A stretch of 64,000 nt of DNA from Abelmoschus esculentus (lineage: Eukaryota; Streptophyta; Magnoliopsida; Malvales; Malvaceae), in contig JAUCBN010000042.1 of NCBI GenBank assembly GCA_035048815.1, positions 7,936,001 through 8,000,000 on the forward strand. Reading direction: 5' to 3'. Shown here piece after piece: positions 11,630-22,958 of this stretch. A program made the translations under genes and the position numbers. The first letter of the stretch is position 1, and each line of letters starts with the position of its first letter. A model generated the notes under the pieces. That model made no database searches. It was not told the DNA's origin and worked only from the letters and a program-made list of their open reading frames with translations.

Positions 11630-12417
11630 CCTTAAAAATTGTTTGTTTTGTGAGTCAGGCCTAATTGTTTTCAAACTTTACGTGACATTTTGGTATTTTG
11701 GAGTTATATATTAATTTAATTTTTTATTATTAAGTGAACATTATTTGAACAAGGATAACCTTTTACTTTTATATCTTGTCATTCATGCATAAGCTCTCGA
11801 CTCGAGCTTTTACCCTTAAGTGGGAGTCAGATATTATCCGACGTGATGCTTTCCAGCTCTGAGTTTCGGATTTTTATCTACTTCCGGTATACTAACCTTA
11901 CGCATTGTGTGGTTTTCACCTCCGTTGTAAGGGACTTATACCATCGAATCGATGTCTTATCGTCGTAGTAGACGGTAACGACAGTTCGGGAACCCAGTGT
12001 CTAGACCAAAAACCTGCATATAGAGTAGAAACCAACCCCTTCTAGAGCCAGACAAGGACCATAAGATAAGGCGGTATGCTGCCGAAATGCCGCCAAACTT
12101 AGGATTTCTCTGTTAACATGCTCTCTGGTTATTTTGCGTACTTTAACATGCTCTCTGGTTATTTTAGCATGCTCTCTAGTTATTTTTAGGCAAATTAGCA
12201 TGTTCTATGGTTATTTTACGCATTTTACCCTGTTCTTTGGTTAACTTTAGTTGTTGCTTTATGGTTTTGTTTTCCAGCATTTTCTTTTTGTTTTATCTTC
12301 GTATTTTACTAACACTTTTCTTTTTTGTTTTTCTTTGTCCCTTTATGCATTTATTTTTATTTGGCATATTTACATGGGTATTAATTTGGAAAACAATAAA
12401 GTTAGAACTGTCCAATA
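11630..12417 (+). other. 5' leader of element A with short tandem repeats
   Basis: Non-coding leader between primer site and ORF1. At 12117-12250 a phrase like CATGCTCTCTGGTTATTTT recurs five times at spacings of 30, 21, 31 and 30 bases. The leader of element D (52910-53010, minus) keeps similar phrases (GTTCTCTAGCTAATTTT), so the repeat predates the split of the two copies. Confidence 0.7.
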
Positions 12418-14493
12418 ATGTCAAAAGGGATCATTATAGGCGAAGATAACACAGAAGTCTGGACTTGGTCTGAATCAGGTCAGCATGAGAAAGGTGACAG
12501 TTTGCCGATAGGGAGTGTCTCTACATTAAAAGGGTATGTCAGAATGAGTACCAATCAGAGTCCTTGTCTCTCCGAGGTCCAAGAAGTATGGGAACAATGG
12601 AGTGACGACATGAAGAGCCAGTTCAAGAAGGAGTTTGGGGATATCGCCTTGTTAGTGAAGGTCCCCGTTGATAGACATCTAATGAGGGCGATGGTGCAAT
12701 TCTAGAATCCAGCTTACAACTGTTTTACCTTCGGGAAGGTAGACATGAAACCCACACTAGAGGAGTACGAGGTTCTGATCAACTGTCCAGTGATTAAGTA
12801 TGATAGGATCTATGTCAAGCCCAACAGCACTTCGGGCTTTAAGAAGAAGCTGATGCAAATCACCGGTAAGGACAAAGAGTTTTGGGAGGATCCAAGCGAA
12901 GAGAGACAGAGAGTGAGCTGGAAGGTCTTTAAGGATTTGATAGCTTCGAGCAGCGAGGAGCCCACTAAAGCAAGAAGGTTGTACGCCCTTTGCATATATG
13001 GGTTAGTGCTATTTCCTAGAACTCCCGAGCACATAGACCCATCCACGGTCGGTTTGTTCGAGAAGTTGTCCAAGGGAGTAAATCCGGTTCCAGCCATACT
13101 AGCCGAGACTTATCGATCACTCACCGCATGTAAGAGGGCCGGTGAAGGTAGATTTTGGGGATGTACGCAGCTTTTAGAGGTTTGGTTTAGAGGCCACCGT
13201 TGGAACTCTCCGTACAGCGCCCTAAGGTTCAGGACTACCTACTCACCTATCGAGGAGTATCTAAAGAGTTGTATTGTGGAGAAGAAAACTGAAGCCCAGT
13301 GGAGTGAGCTTTTCCGAAATTTGACTGACTTGGATATCGTCTGGAAAGCCTGTTGGTTGAATAGAGGGTCAACTTTCCGGTATCGATGCGGAGACTGCGA
13401 TTGGATCCCATTAGCAGGTATATGGGGTGGAACGGCTTACTGCCCTCTATTAGTCTCAAGGCAATTCGGGTCGAGACAGTTTATTCCAGCCACAGCAGGG
13501 ATAGCCAGTTTCGGTTTTTCACAACAGAGTGAGGGATACAGATCTAAGTTAGCCCAGATTGTGAAGACTTGGGACTCACCTAGAAGGGTTCAGCCCTATA
13601 GAGAGTTTGAGATCATGGCCCGATACGATGAGTGGAGAGAACGAAGGGCGAATGATGGATTCTTCCGAGGAGTACCGAGAGATGAGGGACCGTCTTCAAG
13701 CAAGGTAACCCTAGAGGCACCGTTAGCTTTAGAAAAACTCAAGGAGGACCGGGACTTAGATTCTCAGAGGTGAGATAAGCAGATCTACGAGCTCACACAG
13801 GAGTTGAACCTTGCGAAATACCAAGTACAAACCCATGAGAGAAGAGAAAAGGATATGGCAATTCAGATCGAGAAGCTACGTCAAGAGTTGAGGGAAGCGC
13901 AAGCAATACCAATGTCCGGAGGGCATAAAAGGAAAAGGGAAAGTGTCGGGGACAGTTCTGACCGTTTGAACAAGGCTTTAAAGGAAAAGAAGGAGTACAA
14001 GAAGCTCTACGAAAAGAAATACCGTGAAGCGAAAGAAGTAAGCTCCAAAGCCAAGAAGACATCAGACAAAGACCGAGCGACGATCCACGAGTTGACAACC
14101 CAAGTAACACAGTTAGAAGAACTGGTGACTAAGTATCACAACGAAGATAAGGTCAAAATGGAAGAAGAGAAGGAGGAACTTCAGCAAAAGGAGGGCCAAG
14201 TACAAGAGTTGCGAGAAAAGTTAGCCGACTTCGAGGGAGCTCTGAGTCAGAATGCCGGAGAAGCATGGAAGGCTAAGTATGAGGCAGCGCAACGTACAGT
14301 CTAGAGTCAGAATAGTGAGTTAGTCAACTTCAAGGGCCGAGTCAGAACTATCGCATCCTATGTACAGATATTATCAAGAGAAGCGACAACTCTTTTGGAC
14401 CAGCCAAACGTCGGGGAAATATATGGAGCAGCCATCGTCCGCATACTTAATGAATTGACCAACTTAGGGAGTAGGGCCAACAGTTTTCTATAG
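12418..14493 (+). pseudogene. Tat/Ogre ORF1 (extra ORF before gag), broken by stops
   Basis: One reading frame runs 691 codons from the ATG at 12418 to the stop at 14491, interrupted by TAG 12703, TGA 13771 and TAG 14302. The N-terminal two thirds form a globular region (for example PTLEEYEVLINCPV, then YGLVLFPRTP). I believe this corresponds to the plant retroelement domain of unknown function DUF7745. From about codon 455 the protein is a charged coiled coil rich in E, K, Q and R. Ogre elements are known for an ORF1 of unknown role ahead of gag. Element D has the same ORF at 52749-50860. The function is not known. Confidence 0.8.
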
Positions 14494-14725
14494 TTATCTT
14501 TAAAGTTGTAGTGAATCCTTTTTGCACAAACGGATGTTTTTAAGAGATTGTTTTTTGAATTTAATACCAGCTTGCATTCATACATTCATGCATTTATACA
14601 TCATGTGCATTATTATTAACTAAAAATACAGTTTAATAAAAAAGGTTTTATGGTAGTGAATTTTAAAAAAAATAGCAAACATACTCTACACGTATTCAAC
14701 GCGTTCGCGCACCAAGAGATTAGCA
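14494..14725 (+). other. spacer between ORF1 and gag
   Basis: Non-coding AT-rich spacer of 232 bases. In element D the equivalent spacer is where the hAT-type MITE sits. Confidence 0.6.
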
Positions 14726-17700
14726 ATGGAAGAGAGGCTACAAAGATTAGAGGATCATCAGGCCATATTCGCAAATCGCTTGGATGCGATAGAAACTGGC
14801 ATGAAAGATGGCTTTGCTAAAATTCAGACGGATATTATCAGTTAGATAACCGCTCTTTTAGGTACGAAGCAAGATGAAAGGGGCAAAGCATCCATGGAAG
14901 GGGGAGATGAAGCTGAAGGGTAGGTAGAAACGGCAACTAGGGGGCAACCAGAAGTATATTCAGTCCCGGGGAGAGTACAGTTCAATGCAGTAGGGACATC
15001 CACGAGTCACCCCGTGGAAGTTGAAGAGTTTTCTCCGAATACTGATGAAGTCCCAAATCTCAACTTTATGAACGAAGTGGAGAAGATGCGACAAGAAATG
15101 GAGAAGAAGTATGTTGATCACTTCAAGGCTCTCGAAGCCAAGATCCAGCAAATCCAAGTCCAAGGGTCGGTGGATAAAAGCACTAATGCGTTCGAGCTCA
15201 GCCTGGTCTCTGATTTGGTCCTGCCGCCAAAATTCAAAATGCCCGACTTCGAAAAGTACAACGGGACGTCGTGCCCAAGCGCCCACATGACGATGTATTG
15301 TCGAAAGATGGCCGCTTTCAGCAAGGATGAGAAGCTGCTTATCCATTGCTTTTAGGATAGTCTGACGGGTTCTGCTATCCGATGGTACACACAACTCTGT
15401 CGGGAGAGTATAAAATCCTGGAAGGACCTTTATCACGCATTTATGGAGAATTACAAGCATGTGACAGAGATGGGGCCCACCAGAGTCATGTTACAGCAAA
15501 TGGGGCAAAAGTCCAACGAAACATTCCGACAGTATGCCCATAGGTGGAGAGATCTGGCCTCCCAGGTGCAGCCTCCGTTAATCGAGCGGGAGATGACTCA
15601 TATGTTTATAGAAACATTGAAGGGGCCGATGTATGAACGTCTCTTCATAAGCACATCTATGCAGAGCTTCTCTCAAATAGTTGCCACCGGAGAGTTGGTG
15701 GAGGCAGCTATCAAAAGTGGGAGAATCGAAGGGTCTGATAGCTCAAAGAAGAATTCCAAGAAGAAAGACAATGAAGTAAACAACGCTGCGGCGTATGAAC
15801 CCCCGAATAATGTGATGATCTCCAAACCCGGGTCAGGGGTAGGTAGCTCACAGGGTTCAAACAAGAAGAATTCAAGGTGGGAAAAGCCAAATTTCTCACC
15901 TATCCCAGTGACGTATGCTGAGTTATACACTCAGTTACACGATGCTGATATGGTTCGCCCATACGTTATCGTTCCGCTCAAACCCCCTACCCACACTGGT
16001 ATGACTCGAAGGCCCAGTGTGTATATCATTCTAACGTTCATGGGCATAGCATCGAGAATTGCACGGCCTCCAAGAGGATTGTCCAGAATATGATAAATGC
16101 CGGGGTTTTGAAATTTGATGAACCCAGTGTCTCAACAAACCCACTCCCGAATCATGGCGGACGGGGTGTGAACGCAATCGAGGAAGATCAAGCGAGACGA
16201 GTTAAAATGAGGGTGTCAAAAATCCGATCACCCTTAAAGTGGGTTTTTCAACAGCTATTTGATAACGGGCTCATCTGTCAAGAGATGCAAGTGAAGGAAT
16301 CTACCGAAGAAGGCCCATATTGCGAATTCCACCAAGAGCGCGGGCATACAATCCAGCAGTGTGATGACTTCAAGGCCTCGTTACAAAGAATGATGGATAA
16401 CAAAGAGGTGGAATTCTTTAGTAAGGAAGGTGGGCGGAAAATGATAGACGTATGTACGTCAGAGGATACCGGGCCAAGATACAGTGCGAGCAGGCCGCTA
16501 GTCATCTCAGCCCGACCAAGGGGCAACAACCCAGTCGGGTCAGCAAGTGCTCCTCGCATAGTAATTACCCCTTCGGTACCCTTCCCGTTTAAGGATACGC
16601 GAAGTGTCCCGTGGAATTACGCCGCGAGTGTGGCCGGGCCAAGTGGTTCAAAGCCCGTCGAGGAGGTACAATCAGAGAAATCAAGAACTGCTGAGAGAGA
16701 GGAACCAGTGAATGAAGTGGGTCATTTCACGAGGAGCGGGAGATGTTACTCTCCGGCTCAGGAAGAGGATCAAACAAAACTTGCGGAGAAGAAGAAGATC
16801 TTTACAGATCCAACTCCGAAGGTGAACGAACCTGTCACCGAGGAGCAAGCGCATGAGTTTTTGCGTTTTCTGAAGCACAGCGAGTATAGTATAGTGGAGC
16901 AATTGAAGAAACAGCCCGCTAGAATCTCTATCCTCGACTTACTGCTAAGCTCGGATGGGCACCGTGACACCCTTTTGAAAGTGCTAAATCAAACTTTTGT
17001 CCTAAAAGACATATCGGTGAACAAATTGGACCGGATCGTTAATCACATCATCGCAGACAACTACATAACGTTCACCGATGATGAGATCTCTGATGGAGGA
17101 ATAAGGTCTATCAAAGCCTTAAACATCACGACCCACTGCAAGGGTCATGTGGTGCTGGGAGTTCTAATTGATAACGGTTCAGCTTTGAACGTGTTACCCA
17201 TGGAAACTCTGAAAAGGTTGCCTATTGATGTCGCACACATGAAGAGTTATCAGAATGTGGTCAGAGCCTTCGATGAGACCACAAGGGATGTGTTGGGAAG
17301 GATCGAAGTCCCATTGTTGATTGGGTCGTCCGTATACAACATTGATTTTGTTGTAATGGATATTAAGCCCACCTACAATTGTTTGCTAGGCCGACCTTGG
17401 ATTCATTTTGTCGGGGCAGTGCCGTCATCACTACACCAAAAACTGAAATTTGTAGTAGATGGCAAGCTCGTATGTGTCGGGGCAGAGGAGGACATCATCG
17501 CATCCGTCTCTACAGATACACCATATGTGCAAGCAAACGAGGAGGCGCTAGAGTGTTCTTTCCGGGCCTTAGAATTTATCAATGCCGCATTTGTAGTTGA
17601 AGGTGCGACATTCCCATGTCTAAAACTTTCAAGCTGTACCGAGATGACCGTCAAACAGACCCTCGGTAAAGGAGACAAAGCCGTGAGAGGGCTAGGAAAA

Positions 17701-18071
17701 AGGCTACAAGGGAGCTTACGCCCGAAGCCCGTGGTCATGAAGAAAGGGTGAGCCGGGTTAGGCTTCTCGATCGAGGCATATTGGAACAAACATGGAAGAA
17801 TCGCAGCCAGAAAGCAGACTTTTTTGAGTGCAAAAATCGACTTCATCTCCCACGGGTATGTGAATGTCACAGAATAGGCGGAGAAGAATCGCTTGGAAGC
17901 CATCGGATTGCAAGAAGAGGAAATTTTTGGGGAAGCATTTGAGGGACTAATGGTAGGAGGGATCTCCGAGGGCCCAAGGATGAATATGCTGGATAGGATT
18001 CGTTCGTGCCTCCCTGGCAAGACTCTGAACAACTGGACTATAGAGGATTTACCTGTAGTTTATAAAACAGA
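14726..18071 (+). pseudogene. gag-protease of element A, broken
   Basis: The ATG at 14726 is in frame with all gag segments. A short N-terminal coiled coil leads to a Retrotrans_gag domain (about 15230-15720; AIRWYTQL, SWKDLYHAFMENYK, ETFRQYAHRWRDLA). Two CxxH...HxxxxC zinc-knuckle-like motifs follow, the second being CEFHQERGHTIQQC near 16320. The retropepsin-like protease has LIDNGSALNVLP with the catalytic D at 17170-17172, and the later flap/strand segment NCLLGRPWIH near 17380. Stops are at 14843, 14921, 15353, 17749 and 17875, with a frameshift near 15987. The 3' end is set by the predicted splice donor, where the frame would otherwise stop at 18073. Confidence 0.85.
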
Positions 18072-18276
18072 GTAATGCCATAAACCAATCACCCTATACT
18101 TTTGCTCACGAGTGTAGGGAATTTTCTGTAAAGGGCTTTTTCATGTTTTTTTTAGTAAATAAAGATGCTCTTTCCCTTTCAACAATCGCAAACATCTTCC
18201 TTTCTTTTCTTCACTTCATTCATTCATCCTTATTTATCTATTATTCCCATCCAACTATACAAATTCTTCTTTGCAG
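18072..18276 (+). other. putative spliced intron between PRO and RT
   Basis: The donor reads GA|GTAATGCC and the acceptor TTCTTTGCAG|GTTTCC. Removing 205 bases joins the protease frame (VYKTE) to the pol frame (FPNNDHMYDSGP) without a shift. The interior is T-rich and non-coding with several stops. Element D keeps both ends (GTAATGCC at 46749-46742 and TTTGCAG at 46601-46595, minus strand) although the interior differs in length. An intron at this position is an established property of Ogre elements. Confidence 0.75.
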
Positions 18277-21200
18277 GTTTCCGAACAATGATCACATGTA
18301 TGATTCCGGGCCTAAAACCGAAATAGATTTGAAAAGGACCTCTTGTCTAACAGAAATCAATGAGTATGAAGACAATGCAGACTACGAGATTCCTGAAGAT
18401 TGTTAAGGTTGGTGGAGCAAGAGGATAAGCAAATCATGCCCCTCAAAGAAGAGATAGAAACTCTGAATCTGGGCACAGAAGAAGAGAAAAAGGAAGTTAT
18501 GATCGGAGCAATATTCCCGCTAGGGGCAAAACAGAAGTTGATAGACTTATTGCGAGAGTTCAAGGATGTCTTTGCGTGGTCCTATCAGGATATGTCGGGC
18601 TTAAATACCGATATCGTGGTCCATAAGTTGCCTATCAGACCGGATTGCAAGCCTATACAACAGAAGCTCAGAAGGCTGAGGCCGGAAATGTTGTTGAAAA
18701 TCAAGGAAGAAGTGCAAAAGCAGATTGATGTAGGCTTCCTACAGGTGGCAGCATATCCAGAATGGGTAGCGAACATAGTCCCCGTGCCTAAGAAAGATGG
18801 GAAAGTTCGAATGTGCGTGGATTATAGGGATTTGAACAGGGCGAGCCCGAAAGATAATTTCCCTCTACCTCATATCGATGTCCTATTGGATAATACCTCG
18901 GGGTATTCATGGTTCTCCTTCATGGATGGGTTCTCGGGTTACAATCAGATCAAGATGAATCTGGAAGACATGGAGAAGACGACTTTTACCACACTCTGGG
19001 GCACGTTCTGCTAAAAAGTCATGCCTTTTGGGTTGAAAAATGTTGGAGCCACATATCAGAGATCTATGGTGACACTCTTTCATGACATGATGCACAAAGA
19101 AATCGAAGTTTATATGGACGATATGATAGCTAAGTCCCAAACAGAAGATGGACATGTGCAGGATTTGAAAAAGTTGTTCCAAAGGCTACGAAAGTATCAA
19201 CTGAAGCTTAACCTTAATAAATGTACGTTCGGAGTTACATCCGGCAAGCTACTTGGTTTCGTTGTCGGTCAAAGGGGCATCGAAATCGATCCTGATAAGG
19301 TCAAGGCTATTCAGAGTTTGCCACCTCCAAAAACACAAAAAGAGGTTCGAGGTTTTCTTGGGAGATTAAACTATGTGTCTCGGTTCATCTCTCAGTTAAC
19401 CGACAGGTGTGATCCCGTTTTTAAATTGCTTTGGAAGAACAACCCAGGTGAATGGAATGATGAATGTCAGGAAGAGTTGGACAAAATCAAACAATATTTG
19501 TCCAACGCGCCAATATTGGTGGCACCAGTTCCTGGGAGACCATTAATTCTCTACCTGACGGTGTTCGAGAATTCCATGGGATGCGTACTGGGGCAACATG
19601 ATGATAGTGGGAAGAAGGAAAGAGCAATTTACTACCTGAGTAAGAAATTCACCGAATGCGAGGCACGGTACCCGTTTATCCAAAAGATGTGTGGTGCACT
19701 CGTTTGGGTTACTCGTCGGCTCAGGCAATATTTGCTATACCACACCACGTGGTTGATCTCGAAACTCGACCCTTTGAAGTTTCTAATGGAAGCACCCGCG
19801 TTGACTGGGAGGTTAGCCCGATGGCAAATGTTGTTGTCCGAATTTGACATAATATATGTCAGCCAGAAAGCAATCAAGGGAAGTGCCATAGCGAACTTTC
19901 TTGCGAGTAGAGCCTCGGATGATTATGAGCCTCTAAGCTTCGATTTTCCGGACGAGGATGTGATGACTATTTCTGTCGAAGAAAACAAAGAAACAGGAAA
20001 ATGGAAATTATATTTTGATGGGGCAGTCAATGCCCTCGGAAGGGGAATCGGAGCTGTGCTGATATCTCCGGATGGTGTACATTACCCTCTCACGAGCAAG
20101 TTGGAATTCTTGTGCACTAATAATATGGCCGAATACGAAGCTTGTGTCATGGGATTGAAGGCTGCCATAGAACGAAAAATAAAAGCCTTGAAGGCATACG
20201 GGGATTCAGCTTTAGTTATTTATCAACTACGTGGGGAATGAGAAACCGAAGACACGAAGTTGGTAGAATATCGAAAGTTGATACTAGAATTAATTGAAGA
20301 ATTTGAAGAGATAACATTCGTTTACCTTCCTAGAGAAGACAACCAAATGGCAGATGCTTTAGCTACACTGGCCTCAATTTTCCAAGCTAATAGACCGGAG
20401 GATATGATGCTAATCCGGATGCAGAGTTATGAAACATATGCTCATTGCGGCAACTTGGAGGAAGAGGATGGCAATCCTTGGTATTTTGACATTCTACAAT
20501 ACGTCAAGTTCCAAGATTACCCGTTTGGAGCTAACGACATTGAAAAGAGAACAATCCGAAGAATGGCTGCTGCATACGTGCTGAATGGTGACGTCTTATA
20601 CAGAAAAAGCAGAGATCAAGTGTTGCTAAGATGCGTCAATGCCAGTGTGGCAAGAAGTATCTTGGAAGAGGTGCATGACGGGATTTGCGGAACACATGCT
20701 AATGGTCTCTCGATGGCACGTAAGATAATGAGATACGGATATTACTGGTCTACTATGGAAGAGGACTGCATAGAATATGCCAAAAAGTGTCACAAATGCT
20801 AGATCTATGCAGATAAAATTAACTCTCCGCCAATACCGTTACATACAATGAATTCGCCTTGGCCTTTTGCTATTTGGGGATTAGATGTAATCGGACAGAT
20901 TCACCTCAAGGCTTCAAATGGGAATCGCTTTATCTTAGTGGCCATTAATTACTTCACTAAGTGGATAGAAGTTGTCTCCTATGCTAACATCACAAGAACA
21001 ACAGTTTGCAAGTTCTTGAAAAAAGAGATTATTTGTCGGTATGGTCTACCAGAGCGAATCATCACGGATAATGCTACCAATTTCAACAATAGATTGATAG
21101 CAGAAACCTGTGAGCAGTTTAAAATAATTCATCACAACTCAGTAGCATACCGGCCAAAGATGAATGGAGTTGTTGAGGCAGCAAACAAGAACATTAAGAG

Positions 21201-21726
21201 GATTATATCCAAGATGACTGAAACTTACAAAGATTGGCATGAAAGGCTTCCTTTTGCCTTATTTGCATATCGGACTTCGATCAGAACATCTACCGGGGCA
21301 ACACCATACTCCCTAGTATACGGTACTGAGGTCGTATTACCTCTTGAAGTTGAAATCCCATCTCTTCGGGTATTATCAGAGGTAAAGCTAAGTGATGCAG
21401 AGTGGATACAGATTCGTTTGGATCAGTTGAATTTAATCGAAGAAAAGCGGTTGAAAGCTATCTGCCACAGCCAAATGTATCAGAAATGGATGATCCAGGC
21501 TTACAACAAGAAAGTTCGACCACGAGTATTCCGAGAAGGGGATCTAGTACTAAAAAAGATCTTGCCCATACACCAAGATTTTCGGGGAAAATGGATACCG
21601 AATTGGGAAGGGCCTTACGTTGTCAAAAAGGCCTTCTCCGGAGGCGCACTAATCTTGACTGAAATGGATGGACAAGAGTTAGGCAAACCAGTAAATTCTG
21701 ATTCAGTTAAGAGATACTACGCCTGA
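18277..21726 (+). pseudogene. pol of element A: RT, two RNase H, integrase; broken by stops
   Basis: The frame after the intron shifts by one base at about 18400 and then stays open in one phase to 21726 except for TAA 19012, TGA 20239 and TAG 20800. RT spans roughly 18610-19260, with YRDLNRASPKDNFPLP and the catalytic YMDDM at 19111-19125. The RT-linked RNase H (19500-19830) looks degenerate. A second, archaeal-type RNase H (about 20000-20380) keeps FDGA, EYEA, GDSAL and NQMADAL, the expected D/E/D/D set, and marks the Tat lineage. Integrase has an HHCC finger (20670-20802) and a DDE core with D at 20884, D at 21067 and E at 21175. Its C-terminal part includes GKWIPNWEGPY. There is no chromodomain. 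Confidence 0.9.
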
Positions 21727-22958
21727 AGGAAAAGAAAAAAAGAGATAAAAAAAAGAAAGAAAAAGAGAAAAGAAAAAGAAAATGAAGCGAAAACCCGAAA
21801 GGGCGCTTCACGAAAAAGGATGACTAAAAGAAAGAAGGGGTCGAGATGAAAACCCGTAAAGGGAGTCTTGATACCAACGGAGGGTTTGGGTTGAAAACCA
21901 GGAATGGCGGCCCAGATGAATAAAATAGGCATCCAATGATTCGTGTTTCTCAGTTACCAAGCAATATAGAAGGATCTTCACGTTTACAAAGTTGGATCCT
22001 CATTTGAAAGATGGCTAGACGAGTAGCTCATTTTTGAATCTATATCTCGGGAAAAGGCCTGGATGAACGCATGTGATGCGCGTTTGGGAACTTGCATTTT
22101 GTTCCTTTCTTTTCCCTTTGAATTGTTTTGCCTTGTTTGTTATGTTGAATCTATGAGAAGCTTTAATAAAAATACTCATTCCCTTCATTCGAGCCTTCAA
22201 TTTTGCCCAAAGCATCATGCTAGTAAATTAACATGAATGAATTAATACAGAAGATCTTTTGACATTATTGTGTTTCAAGATTACAGGTAAGATTTGTTTC
22301 TCCGGATTAAAATAACGGAGTACAAACATGTTCCGATTTTTAGACGAAATTTGTCTTGAAAGAACGCCTCAGAATAGCTTTTTAAAGAGGAAGCTTTACC
22401 CTCGCTATGTGAAACAAAAAACCTCGAATGCAGAAAAGAAAGAGAAGAGTCGATCAGCCCATTTAGAGTGGCAAACTGATTGATAATACTTGCCTTTCAA
22501 GGCTATACTCATGCATCATAGGGTTAGGCATCCACATGGTAAAACATGCTAACTCATGCATTCAAGATATCTTTGTTGTTAATTTTAACAGGAATTTACA
22601 GATCAACAAAGCAATCCGGATCAGGATAAGAAAAGATTTCAGAGGAAAGAAATTCGGGAAAAGACATTTCAGAACCTGCATATCCATTCGTGCATACGGA
22701 GAATGGAACCCTTTTTGAAGCTGCTTATCTATTCGACCATTCGGAGAATAGAACCTGCATATCCATTCGTGCATACGGAGAATGGAACCCTTTTTGAAGC
22801 TGCTTATCTATTCGAGCATTCGGAGAATAGAACCTGCATATCCATTCGTGCATACGGAGAATGGAACCCTTTTTGAAGCTGTTTATCTATTCGAGCATTC
22901 GGAGAATAGAACCTGGATATCAATTCGTGCATACGGAGAATGGAACCCTTTTTGAAGC
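21727..22958 (+). other. 3' UTR of element A, left part
   Basis: A purine-rich start (AAGAAAAAGAGAAAAG type, 21728-21790) is followed by GAAAACCCG-phrase repeats (21790-21910) and non-coding sequence. The 79-bp tandem repeats begin at 22675. The region continues at 33028-33282 beyond the nested element. No clear polypurine tract directly before the 3' LTR survives. Confidence 0.75.
22675..22958 (+). repeat. 79-bp tandem repeat (minisatellite) in 3' UTR, left part
   Basis: Units starting CCTGCATATCCATTCGTGCA recur at 22675, 22754, 22833 and 22912, an exact period of 79. Each unit contains two related half-phrases (CATACGGAGAATGGAACC and CATTCGGAGAATAGAACC). The array is cut at 22958 by element C and resumes at 33028. 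Confidence 0.95.

Noticed and set aside
17403..18032. 209-codon minus-strand frame
   Set aside because: Shadow of the protease/C-terminal gag-pro region of element A.
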